Assembly (NCBI GenBank): GCA_003562475.1
Contig: PWUU01000048.1
Coordinates: 52,206 to 116,205 of the forward strand
Direction of reading: 5' to 3'
Source: Dehalococcoidia bacterium
Lineage (GTDB): Bacteria > Chloroflexota > Dehalococcoidia > GIF9 > AB-539-J10
Length of the DNA stretch: 64,000 nucleotides
Below, in pieces: positions 39,074 through 48,179 of the stretch. The notes beneath the pieces are model-generated. The model searched no databases, had not been told where the DNA came from, and saw only the letters and a list, made by a program, of their open reading frames with translations. Positions within the stretch are counted from its first letter, which is position 1; each line of letters starts with the position of its first letter. The translations under genes and the position numbers were made by a program.

Positions 39074-40199
39074 GCGGACCCTGTTGCAGGGCAACGAGGC
39101 GTGTGTAAGAGGCGCGATAGCCGCCGGCTGTCGCTTCTACGCCGGCTATCCCATTACGCCGGCCACAGAGATCATGGAATTGATGTCCCGCGAGCTGCCC
39201 AGGGCCGGTGGCATATTCGTCCAGATGGAGGATGAGATCGCCAGTCTCGGCGCGACAATAGGTGCTTCGCTTGGAGGCATGAAGGCGATGACTGCCACAA
39301 GCGGCCCAGGATTCTCCCTTATGCAGGAACACGTGAGCTTCGCCACGATGGCCGAGGTCCCGTGCGTTGTGGTGAACGTGATGCGCGGAGGCCCCAGCAC
39401 CGGTCTACCAACGCGACCGGCACAGGGAGATGTCATGCAAGCACGGTGGGGTGCGCATGGCGACCATCCAATACTGGTGGTGGCGCCATCGTCGGCGTAC
39501 GAGTTCTTCGAGCTGACCGTGAAGGCTTTCAACCTCGCGGAGCGGTACCGCAGCCCGGTAATTGTCCTCGCAGACGAGGTGGTGGCCCATACGCGGGAGA
39601 CCGTTACGCTGCCACCGACAAAGGAACTGGAGATAGAGAACAGGGTTAGACCATCGGTTCCCCCGGAGTGGTACTCGCCATACCGCGACCCGGGTACGGG
39701 GATACCGCCGATGGCTGCGTTTGGCGAAGGGTACCGTTTTCACGTGACCGGACTGACGCACGACATCAACGGCTATCCCACCGAACGTCCGGATGAGACC
39801 GAAGAGTTGATGGCTCGACTGTTCAACAAGATATCGAAGGATTTCCATCTGCTGCAGTGGTACGACTCCTACTACGAGGAAGGCGCTGAGGTGACGGTTA
39901 TCGCCTACGGGGCCGTGGCTCGCTCGGCGCTGCGCGCAGTGCGGCAGGCCCGCGAGAAGGGATTGCCGGTGGGACTGCTGAAGCTCAAGATGATATGGCC
40001 ATTCATGCGCCGTACCGTCATGCGCTATCTGCAGTCGTCGCGCCGGGTCATTGTCGCCGAAATGAACATGGGTCAGCTTTCCCGCGAGGTCAAGCGCGTC
40101 AATCAAGGGACGTGCGAGATACGCACGCTCAACAGGATCGACGGACTGTTGATCACCCCGGATCAGATACTGACAGCGATAGGGGAGGCGCTGCCGTGA
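39066..40199 (+). CDS. korA: 2-oxoglutarate:ferredoxin oxidoreductase alpha subunit
   Basis: LLQGNEACVRGAIAAGCRFYAGYPITPATEIMELM, GPGFSLMQEHVSFA, MRGGPSTGLPTRPAQGD. Confidence 0.94.
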   Translation: MTERTLLQGNEACVRGAIAAGCRFYAGYPITPATEIMELMSRELPRAGGIFVQMEDEIASLGATIGASLGGMKAMTATSGPGFSLMQEHVSFATMAEVPCVVVNVMRGGPSTGLPTRPAQGDVMQARWGAHGDHPILVVAPSSAYEFFELTVKAFNLAERYRSPVIVLADEVVAHTRETVTLPPTKELEIENRVRPSVPPEWYSPYRDPGTGIPPMAAFGEGYRFHVTGLTHDINGYPTERPDETEELMARLFNKISKDFHLLQWYDSYYEEGAEVTVIAYGAVARSALRAVRQAREKGLPVGLLKLKMIWPFMRRTVMRYLQSSRRVIVAEMNMGQLSREVKRVNQGTCEIRTLNRIDGLLITPDQILTAIGEALP

Positions 40200-41020
40200 C
40201 GCGGGCCGGCCACCTTATTCACCGATACCTTCGATCATCGAAGCGTTTTCCACACGTGTGGTGCCCCGGCTGCGGCATTGGCATTCTTCTGGGAGCGCTG
40301 GTCAGGGCAATTGACAGCAACGGCTACGGAAAGGACGATATCGTCCTGATCTCCGGCATCGGTTGCTCGGGAAGGCTCCCTGTGTACCTCGACTTCAACA
40401 CGCTCCACACAACACATGGGAGGGCGCTTACCTTCGCGACTGGCATCAAGCTGGCGAAGCCCAATCTGAAGGTTATTGCCATCATGGGCGACGGAGATGC
40501 AGCTTCCATTGGTGGCAATCATCTCATTCATTCCGCACGGCGAAACATTGACATCACCGCCATCATAATCAATAACCAGATATACGGCATGACGGGCGGT
40601 CAGTCGTCTCCCACCACGCCGTTCGGCCTGCACACTGCGTCGTCACCATTCGGTCACCTTGAGCATCCATTTGATATCGCGCGACTCGTCGAGGCTGCGG
40701 GAGCACCATTCGTGGCGCGTTCCACTGTGTACCATGCACGACTACTCGAACAGATCATAGGAAAGGCAATTGCGAAGAGCGGCTTCTCTGTTGTTGAGGT
40801 CATGTCGCCGTGTGTCACTCACTTCGGTAAGTGGAGCGGGATGGGATCGGCGGTCCAGATGATGCAGTGGCAGAAGGACAACACGGTGACTGTAGAGGAG
40901 GCGTGCGAGATGACGTCCGAGGATCTGCGGGCCAGGGTGGTGACAGGCATACTGGTCGACATAGACAAACCCACATTTCACGAGGAGCATGCCCGCGTGT
41001 CGCGGGAGATGGCGCCATGA
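40196..41020 (+). CDS. korB: 2-oxoglutarate:ferredoxin oxidoreductase beta subunit
   Basis: HVWCPGCGIGILLGALVRAI, GIGCSGRLPVYLDFNTLHTTHGRALTFATGIKLA, GDGDAASIGGNH; GTGA overlap. Confidence 0.94.
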   Translation: MTRAGHLIHRYLRSSKRFPHVWCPGCGIGILLGALVRAIDSNGYGKDDIVLISGIGCSGRLPVYLDFNTLHTTHGRALTFATGIKLAKPNLKVIAIMGDGDAASIGGNHLIHSARRNIDITAIIINNQIYGMTGGQSSPTTPFGLHTASSPFGHLEHPFDIARLVEAAGAPFVARSTVYHARLLEQIIGKAIAKSGFSVVEVMSPCVTHFGKWSGMGSAVQMMQWQKDNTVTVEEACEMTSEDLRARVVTGILVDIDKPTFHEEHARVSREMAP

Positions 41021-41595
41021 CGATGCGCTACGAAGTGCGACTGGCCGGTGCGGGAGGGCAGGGACTCGTCCTCGCCGGCATAGTGCTGGCAGAGGCTGCG
41101 CTGATAGAGGGACACATCGTCGTCCACTCACAGAACTACGGCCCCGAGGCGCGTGGCGGGAACTCGGTGTCGGAAGTAATTCTCGCAGATGAGGAGATCG
41201 ATTACCCGAGGGCTCTGGGCCTCGACGTGCTTGTCGCGCTCAACCAGCGCGCATGCAACGAGAACCTGCCGGACATGAAGGAAGAAGGACTCGTAATTGT
41301 CGACTCCGCGGCCGTGAAGAAGGTGCTATGGGGCAAGGTGCTGCGCGTACCGCTGCAGAGAGAGGCTGATCACACGTTCAAGGACACGCGGGTGGTCAAC
41401 ATGCTGGCGCTCGGCCTTCTGACGCCGTTCTGCCCGATGATGAGCGAGCCGTCAATGATCCAGGCGCTTACCAATCGACTCCCTGACAGGATTCTGGAAC
41501 ACAATATCGAGGCCTACCGGGCAGGAGTCGCCAGGGGGCGCGAACTCCGGCGAAGTACACACTTCCACGAACTGGAAGACGCGATAGAGGTGTAG
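41017..41595 (+). CDS. korG: 2-oxoglutarate:ferredoxin oxidoreductase gamma subunit
   Basis: YEVRLAGAGGQGLVLAGIVLAEAALIEGHIVVHSQNYGPEARGGNSVSEVIL; ATGA overlap. Confidence 0.93.
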   Translation: MTMRYEVRLAGAGGQGLVLAGIVLAEAALIEGHIVVHSQNYGPEARGGNSVSEVILADEEIDYPRALGLDVLVALNQRACNENLPDMKEEGLVIVDSAAVKKVLWGKVLRVPLQREADHTFKDTRVVNMLALGLLTPFCPMMSEPSMIQALTNRLPDRILEHNIEAYRAGVARGRELRRSTHFHELEDAIEV

Positions 41596-41851
41596 CCGTT
41601 CCCGCTCTCCGGTACACCACGCATCCACCCCGGGATAGCCATCGTATCTGCGTTCATATGCTCTCGGCAACGCTGAAGGCGGCAGGAGCCGAGACCTAAC
41701 AGTGCCCAATGGTCAACACGTCGTGCGGTGCATGTGCACCAACGAGGGACAGCGGACTGAACTGTGGCCATCGTGAAGACCGGCACAGCCGATCGACGGA
41801 TACGGACCAACGGAGAACCCGGGCGCGTCTGAAGCAAGAAGAGGGATAATA

Positions 41852-41999
41852 GAAAACCCCAAGCGACCTTACTGTCGGGTTGGGGCCTCTCCCTGCAGGC
41901 TTCCGCCGCCCCTGGCCTCGCTCCATACATGCAACGAAACCATCTCGGCTGTTCTCTGCCGGGTCCTTGGCCTTTCCCCTGAGCTCGATTGCTTGGGGT
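41852..41999 (-). ncRNA. Candidate free-standing structured RNA (related to 37463-37622)
   Basis: Closing stem ACCCCAAGC/GCTTGGGGT followed by TTTTCT; internal hairpin CGGC-agagaaca-GCCG; shares AGTRAGGYCRCTTGGGGT 3' block and GAAGCCTG. Confidence 0.5.
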
Positions 42000-42349
42000 A
42001 TCTTTTACCTTACCGGACACTAACCTTCATGTCAAGTTCCATTCCGGGTCTGTATGGACGACCTGAGATTCTGTGTCGCCGGACCGAGACACCATGAACC
42101 ACCAGCGTATCCTGTTTCGTTCCACTACCACACTGTCAGTCCTTGTGCCAAAGCATTCAATGAGACAGCTGCCCGAGCAACCAGCCCGCAATCCAGGGCA
42201 CCGCCTGGATGTGAATGATCGGCGCTAGATGCTCCCGGTGAGGTCACACCGAGTGAAACCCAGCGTATCTCCGGTTCTCGATATACTATATTGAGCGCCA
42301 GGAAGATACGCCGAATTCGTGGGGCCGGTAAATCCATACACGCGGTGGA

Positions 42350-42682
42350 TTACCCCGTGTAGACCGTGCCCTCCCTCTCGATAACCCAGCGAGCAATTTC
42401 CATCGCGTCATTTGCGTCCCAGAACTTACCGCGATTCCCGGTGGGTTTTCCTTCCGCATTCTTGCCATCCTGGTACACAGTGAACTTCTTTCCCTCAGTG
42501 TTGCGAACAACGGTAATATACGGTTTGACATAGATCTCACCCAGCTTATAGGTGATCTCCTTGCCAGGCTCAATAGCATCCATCTGCTCGGCCATGAGAT
42601 CTCGAGGTGTGGTCTTCTTGGGCTTCTGCACTCCGCTCTCAGCAGTGGCGGTCGCACTACCCTTGTCTTTTTTCCAGAACAT
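42350..42682 (-). CDS. Small hypothetical protein
   Basis: 110 aa MFWKKDKGSATATAESGVQKPKK...KFTVYQDGKNAEGKPTGNRGKFWDANDAMEIARWVIEREG; RBS-like ggaggaag upstream. Confidence 0.7.
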   Translation of the reverse strand: MFWKKDKGSATATAESGVQKPKKTTPRDLMAEQMDAIEPGKEITYKLGEIYVKPYITVVRNTEGKKFTVYQDGKNAEGKPTGNRGKFWDANDAMEIARWVIEREGTVYTG

Positions 42683-42713
42683 GTGTCTTCCTCCCTGGTT
42701 TATTCTTTGGGCA

Positions 42714-42766
42714 CACCAACCACCTGGCTGTTGGAGCGTGACTCTTCGCTGACCAGGTGGTTGGTG
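42714..42766. repeat. 14-bp perfect inverted repeat with 25-nt loop
   Basis: CACCAACCACCTGG (42714-42727) and CCAGGTGGTTGGTG (42753-42766); no T-run. Confidence 0.85.
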
Positions 42767-42788
42767 GCCCGACTGTCTACGTCATTGT

Positions 42789-42845
42789 CTACTTCTTCGT
42801 ACCGGGCTTTGGGCTAGGCTTTGCGGGCTGTCCTTTCTGAGCCAT
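42789..42845 (-). CDS. Candidate 18-aa basic Pro/Lys-rich small ORF
   Basis: MAQKGQPAKPSPKPGTKK*, preceded on - by gaggaggtgagcc (strong SD spacing). Confidence 0.5.
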   Translation of the reverse strand: MAQKGQPAKPSPKPGTKK

Positions 42846-43671
42846 GGCTCACCTCCTCGGGTCGTCGTTGCAGCAGGTTTCCGGTGCGACACAGGGTGGC
42901 TGTGGAATCCCCGGTAGAACACGGCTCAGGATGTCGACTGATACATAGCCGGTTCATGGGACAAGAGTTACATAGCCGCACCTGGCAGTAGCTCTCACCA
43001 AGTCTCACAAGCGCAGCTTCGAAATCTGCGTACGTTCTGCCTCCGTGGTCGGCACGATCCCAGAGGGACCGCAATTCATCCGCCCCCTCGGTTCTGCTGC
43101 AGGCGCCAAGAACACCAAGGGACCGGGCGGCACTTAAGGCAGCATCAGAGAGGCATGGACGTGCCTTGTCCCAGACTCCTCTCATCTCCCTGAGGAATAG
43201 GTCCACTGCTCCGCGCGGGACCGTGCGGCCGAGATGCCGCAAGCGTTGCACCAGGTCATCTCCATCCTCGGCAAAGAAGTGGAGCCGATTAATGTCGGCG
43301 TCGTAGTCGGTCACGAGCGACGCTGCACTGAGCTGCAGTGTCCCTGCCACGCGTCGAACATGGCTCCGCACACCGGCAGCAACGAGCAGCTCGACCAGCT
43401 TCTTCCATTCCACCGATTGGAGATGCCGCACATCCAACAGACCTGCAGCTTCCAGTTCACGAAAGGCTGAGAGGGCACTGCCCGTACTTGCCGGAGAGTC
43501 GAGGAGAACCGCCGCGACGAACCATTTGAAGGATTCGTCCGACTCCATGCCAGCGAGGTTTATACCCAGGAGCCTCGAATAAGACCCGCCCAGCCTGGTC
43601 ACGAGCACACTGCACACTGCATTTGCCTCTGCTTCGGTAAGCGGATCCGCAGTGAGAGGATTCTTAGTCAT
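42814..43671 (-). CDS. HhH-GPD/endonuclease III-like protein with Cys4 (putative Fe-S) motif
   Basis: LVQRLRHLGRTVPRGAVDLFLREMRGVWDKARP resembles the HhH-GPD core; YCQVRLCNSCPMNRLC resembles the EndoIII cluster loop. Confidence 0.55.
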   Translation of the reverse strand: MTKNPLTADPLTEAEANAVCSVLVTRLGGSYSRLLGINLAGMESDESFKWFVAAVLLDSPASTGSALSAFRELEAAGLLDVRHLQSVEWKKLVELLVAAGVRSHVRRVAGTLQLSAASLVTDYDADINRLHFFAEDGDDLVQRLRHLGRTVPRGAVDLFLREMRGVWDKARPCLSDAALSAARSLGVLGACSRTEGADELRSLWDRADHGGRTYADFEAALVRLGESYCQVRLCNSCPMNRLCISRHPEPCSTGDSTATLCRTGNLLQRRPEEVSHGSERTARKA

Positions 43672-44092
43672 CGCCAGTCACCCCTGACTCAGGACTAACC
43701 GGAGTATCCGGGTATATATGTCGGGTGGCCTCTGCAACTGCACCACCGAGTCTCGATCTGTTGTACCGCACGATCTGTGGGCGCACTATCGCCGACAGCA
43801 AGTACACCGAGAGCCCTGCCAGCAGGGCCCAGGGCATTCCTATCCTCGGGAGAAGCACCATCGTCAGCAGAATGCAGCCCACAAACATGGGGAGACAGGC
43901 CAACACTCCTCTCGCGTAGGAGAGACCGGCCGGTACGCCCCCGTTCTGATAGAGGAGAACCATGTTTGTGATAAACAGTACCGGCAGGCTGGCCACAAAA
44001 GCAGCAGACATGCCATCGCCATGCTTGCCGATGTACGCAACCGCGCTCACGAGGATTCCGCCTACGATGAAATACAGCAGATACGGCCACAT
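43664..44092 (-). CDS. Hypothetical membrane protein (DUF3147/GlpM-like)
   Basis: 142 aa, ~4 TM helices; MWPYLLYFIVGGILVSAVAYIGKHGDGMSAAFVASLPVLF. Confidence 0.62.
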   Translation of the reverse strand: MWPYLLYFIVGGILVSAVAYIGKHGDGMSAAFVASLPVLFITNMVLLYQNGGVPAGLSYARGVLACLPMFVGCILLTMVLLPRIGMPWALLAGLSVYLLSAIVRPQIVRYNRSRLGGAVAEATRHIYPDTPVSPESGVTGDD

Positions 44093-44241
44093 GACGTTCC
44101 CTCTTCCTGTCTGGTACAGATCGGAAGTCTACGTGCCACTCTGTTAGAATTTCCTTTGTGCTGACACCCGGATTCACAAGAGTTCCCTTTGAACTCCATT
44201 AGAATGGAGGGGAGCGCAGGCGAGCGTGCCAGGCAAATACG

Positions 44242-45366
44242 ATGACGCAGAAAGCGAGTGAGAACGACGACGGCCCTACGGTGGCACGTATGAGCAAGCT
44301 GCGTTCGCCGCGACCTCCAGCCAGTGAGGTCATTGCACTGAGTGCCGATGGCATCATTGCACTGGACCGCGACCGCCGGATCTCTGTCTTCAACCCTGCA
44401 ATTGAACGATTGACCGGACTCAGCAGCACACAGGTGCTTGGCAAGACTTGCTCCAGCGTCCTCCGGGTAACGGATCAGCATGGTGATGCGCTCTGCAGCG
44501 GAACGTGCCCGGTATTGGACGGTGGGAGCAGAACCTTCGATACGGAGGGGTTCATCGACAACACTCACGGTCACAGGGTGGCGGTAGCCCTGCGCTACTC
44601 TGTCCGGTGCTCCGCTCGCGGCAAGCTAAATCGTGCGGTGATCAACGTACGGAAGGCAGACGGGCTGCACCAGACCGATTACATGCGTTCCATCCTGCTT
44701 CCCCTCGTATCGCACGAGCTTCAGACACCCATCTCCATCATCAAGGCATATGCAAGCACACTCGCACGTGTAGACGCGAACTGGAGCGACGAGATCGTGC
44801 GCGAGAAGCTCGTCGCGATAGAGGAAGAGAGCGACCGCCTGTCACGACTGGTGAGCCGCCTGCTCTACACTTCCCGACTGGAGGCGAGCTCGATCTCACT
44901 GAACCCGTTGTTGCTCGACCTGCCGCAGGAGACACAACGAGTAGCAAGGCGGTTGGCCGAACTGGACGAAATCCACGAGATTCTCGTGAACTTCCCCGCC
45001 GACTTTCCCCCGGTGATGGGAGATCCTGAGAAGATCTACGAGATCCTCGCGAATCTCATCGAGAATGCAATGAAGTTTTCACCCCGGGGAGGCACCATCA
45101 CGGTAGAGGGGTCGATCGCGGGAGGAGAGGTCCACATCACCGTAGGTGACCAGGGTATCGGGATACGCAGCAGCGAGCACGAGCGTGTCTTCGAACGCTT
45201 CTACAGGGTACACGAGCCCGACGTCGGAAATCTGCCAGGGACAGGGCTGGGGCTCCATATCTGCAGACTGCTCGTACATGCACACGGCGGCCGCATATGG
45301 GTCGAGAGCGAACCGGGTCGCGGTTCTCGTTTCACCTTCGCGCTTCCCATCGTCGGTGAGGAGTGA
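44242..45366 (+). CDS. PAS-domain sensor histidine kinase
   Basis: [64 protein letters not shown]. Confidence 0.93.
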   Translation: MTQKASENDDGPTVARMSKLRSPRPPASEVIALSADGIIALDRDRRISVFNPAIERLTGLSSTQVLGKTCSSVLRVTDQHGDALCSGTCPVLDGGSRTFDTEGFIDNTHGHRVAVALRYSVRCSARGKLNRAVINVRKADGLHQTDYMRSILLPLVSHELQTPISIIKAYASTLARVDANWSDEIVREKLVAIEEESDRLSRLVSRLLYTSRLEASSISLNPLLLDLPQETQRVARRLAELDEIHEILVNFPADFPPVMGDPEKIYEILANLIENAMKFSPRGGTITVEGSIAGGEVHITVGDQGIGIRSSEHERVFERFYRVHEPDVGNLPGTGLGLHICRLLVHAHGGRIWVESEPGRGSRFTFALPIVGEE

Positions 45367-45385
45367 ACTGAATGGTGACACTAAC

Positions 45386-46108
45386 GTGAACAAACTGTCG
45401 TCGGGACGGCAAACCCGCACCGCACTCGTGGTCGATGATGAGCAACGGATCGCTGAGGCAGTCGCGATGAACCTGGAACTGGAAGAGTTCCAAGTATTCA
45501 CAGCCTCCGGAGGAGAAGAGGCGCTTCAGAAGGTCACGAAGGAGATGCCGGACATCATCATCCTGGATGTCATGATGCCCGAAATGGATGGGTTCGAGAC
45601 ACTGCGGCGCATCCGCGAAGTATCAACCACACCCGTCATCATGCTCACTGTGAAGGGGGACGAGGGTGACAAGGTACGCGGGCTCGATCTTGGCGCTGAC
45701 GACTATATGACCAAGCCATTCAGTCCGAAAGAGCTCGTGTCGAGAGTACGAGCCGTGCTGCGACGCGCGGAGATGCCAAGCCCGGTCCCGAAGACAGAGA
45801 TACGAGTGGACGAAAACCTCTCGATCGATTTCAATCGGCGCAAAGTCATCGTACGAGGAACCGAGGCACACCTGCGCCCAACTGAATTCAGGCTCCTCTA
45901 CCATCTCGTGAGTAACGCAGGCCAGGTATTGACACATGAGACACTCTTGCGACGAGTCTGGGGTTACGAATACCGGGATGAGGACCAGTATCTGTGGTTG
46001 TACATCACGTACCTCAGGCGGAAACTCGAAGAGGATCCCAAGCATCCCAGGTACATTATCGGCGAGCGCGGTATTGGCTACCGCTTCACGGAACTGGAAA
46101 AGAGATAG
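45386..46108 (+). CDS. OmpR/PhoB-family response regulator
   Basis: [43 protein letters not shown], winged helix ...[17 protein letters not shown] start. Confidence 0.93.
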   Translation: MNKLSSGRQTRTALVVDDEQRIAEAVAMNLELEEFQVFTASGGEEALQKVTKEMPDIIILDVMMPEMDGFETLRRIREVSTTPVIMLTVKGDEGDKVRGLDLGADDYMTKPFSPKELVSRVRAVLRRAEMPSPVPKTEIRVDENLSIDFNRRKVIVRGTEAHLRPTEFRLLYHLVSNAGQVLTHETLLRRVWGYEYRDEDQYLWLYITYLRRKLEEDPKHPRYIIGERGIGYRFTELEKR

Positions 46109-46129
46109 GTCACTGCGCTGTCGCAGCAG

Positions 46130-46440
46130 CACTGAGCCCTCAGCCGCGTCGGGAACGACGCCGGCACACCGAAAGCAGTCGCCCAACCCTGCTTCCATCG
46201 GGAGGATGAGTGAATTCGATGCGCGTTCTGACCCCGAATCACACATCTCCCGCAGCATCGAGGCCACGACATCGTAGCCGACATACTGCGCGGCGACGCT
46301 GTCCGCCTCGTACTCGGACAACCGGTTGATGATTGCAGCGCCGAGGAGCAAGACGCCTCCGCCAGCCATCAGTTTCAGTACGACCGAAAGATGGACCGCC
46401 GGGCCGAGGGCAATGTCCGCCAGCGCGGCCGGCTAGCCGC
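46130..46440 (-). pseudogene. Remnant of M48 peptidase (HtpX-like)
   Basis: [65 protein letters not shown] resembles the HtpX post-HExxH region; no HExxH found upstream. Confidence 0.6.
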
Positions 46441-46700
46441 CGGGACCGCCGAGACGTACCGCAGGTTGGGCGAGGTGGACTCGCTCGTCATCGATCCGCA
46501 TAAGCACGGACTGCAGCCCTACGGCTGTGGCTGAGTGCTATTCAGGGACCCCTCAGTCGGCGTGCTGTACAAGCACGATTCACCCTACAACTACTTCGGT
46601 TCACCCGAGCTACACCTGGGAGAGATAAGCCTTGAGTGCTCACGCGCTGGCGCATCAGCGGCAGCGCTATGGACGACACATCGATTGGTACCGATGATGC
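46420..46700 (+). pseudogene. Remnant of group II PLP-dependent decarboxylase
   Basis: [85 protein letters not shown]; in-frame TGA after PYGCG, no N-terminus. Confidence 0.82.
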
Positions 46701-46705
46701 TCCGT

Positions 46706-46795
46706 TGCATACCCCCGCGCGACAGGACCAGCTGGTAGCCACATCATTGGTCTTGAGTGAAGGTTACTGCATACCCCCGCGCGACAGGACCAGCT
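46706..46795. repeat. Two 28-bp perfect direct repeats, 62-bp period
   Basis: TGCATACCCCCGCGCGACAGGACCAGCT at 46706-46733 and 46768-46795. Confidence 0.9.
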
Positions 46796-46961
46796 CCTCC
46801 GCATATTCATCGCGTGGCGCAGCTCCGGCGCTGAGCGCATCGAATACTTGGAGGGTCTCCAGGCCTGTCGCAGTCCAGAGAGCGGCACACACCGCTATCT
46901 TTGAACAGACGGTCACGCTAGAATTGCCGCAGGCGGTACTGACACGACAACGATCGAGGAC

Positions 46962-47891
46962 ATGAAGAAGCCTTACGCCAGCCTGGGGCTCGAGGCCGTC
47001 ATAGTGCCGGTATTCTACGCCATCGCCGTGTGGCTGTGGCGCTCCACCGGACATGTCTTCTACCTGTTCAACTTCATTTACATCGGCACCGCAATAGGTA
47101 TCGGCATGGTTCTCTCACGACGTTTGCCAGCCGAGAAGCAGCAGTGGTCGCGCAGAGTCACACAGCTCATGATCGGCATCTACATGCTGGGTTTCCTCGG
47201 ATTCATCCAGCGTGAGAACATGCAGATAGAGGGCTTCTGGTTCTACCTCTTCTCCGGATACTTCGCAGCTGCAGTACTGCACTATGCTATTGCCAAGATA
47301 GCCGGTCCATTGCTGTTCGGTCGTGCCTGGTGCGGCTGGGGGTGCTGGACGGCCATGATCCTCGATCTTCTACCATTCAGGACGGGGGCCACGAGGATCA
47401 AAGGACTGGGCTACATCCGCTACGGTCACTTCATGCTGAGTCTCAGTATTGTCCTGGCCACCTGGGTCATACTTGGCTACCGCCCGCTGTCGAGCGCCGG
47501 ACTCGCTGATCACGAGTTGTACTGGCTCGTCGCCGGCAATGCATTTTACTACGCCATCGGTACTGCACTCGCGTTCGGTCTAAGGGACAACCGGGCATTC
47601 TGCAAGTACCTCTGCCCCATTACCACGTTCCTCAAGATTGGCTCGCGCCTCGCACTGCTTAAGGTCAAGGGTAACCCCGTGAAGTGCAACGTATGCGGAG
47701 TGTGCGAGGAGGTGTGTCCGATGGATATCCGGATACGTGACTTCATCATCGCCGGTACCAGGGTGCTCTCGACCGAGTGCATCTTCTGCCAGAGTTGTGT
47801 TCGGGCCTGCCCTCAGGATGCACTTCGTGTAACCATTGGAATTGACGTCGGCGGATATGAGTTCCTTCACGAGGGTCCATGGAAACACTAG
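46962..47891 (+). CDS. Membrane-bound 4Fe-4S protein (NapH/NosR-like)
   Basis: Multi-TM with GRAWCGWGCWTAMILDLLP, CKYLCPITTFLKIGSRLALLKV, CNVCGVCEEVCPMDI, CIFCQSCVRACPQDAL. Confidence 0.87.
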   Translation: MKKPYASLGLEAVIVPVFYAIAVWLWRSTGHVFYLFNFIYIGTAIGIGMVLSRRLPAEKQQWSRRVTQLMIGIYMLGFLGFIQRENMQIEGFWFYLFSGYFAAAVLHYAIAKIAGPLLFGRAWCGWGCWTAMILDLLPFRTGATRIKGLGYIRYGHFMLSLSIVLATWVILGYRPLSSAGLADHELYWLVAGNAFYYAIGTALAFGLRDNRAFCKYLCPITTFLKIGSRLALLKVKGNPVKCNVCGVCEEVCPMDIRIRDFIIAGTRVLSTECIFCQSCVRACPQDALRVTIGIDVGGYEFLHEGPWKH

Positions 47892-48179
47892 AACCATGAC
47901 GTTCGCTGGCATAGATGCCGCCACTCATGAACGCCTCGGCGATAGAAACAAGAGCAAGGCCACCCAATGCTCGAACGCCTGGACTGCGCAAGGTCACAGA
48001 TTCGACGCGAACAGACTAGACGACTCGCGTTTGAACGAAACTGAGTAGCGCCGGATCGAGTCCCCAACCATGAAAGAGGTGATGCAGCAATTCCAGATAC
48101 CCGGCCGGATTACGCCGCACGTCAGAGGAACCTCGTGAGAGCGGACGACACCGGGCTTCAAGAAAGCGGGAGGAGATTG

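Noticed and set aside
46420-46560. Selenocysteine/recoded TGA in the PLP decarboxylase ORF
   Set aside because: No N-terminal half and no apparent downstream recoding element; pseudogene is simpler
46706-46795. Minimal CRISPR array
   Set aside because: Only two repeat copies, no cas genes or leader; reported as a direct repeat instead
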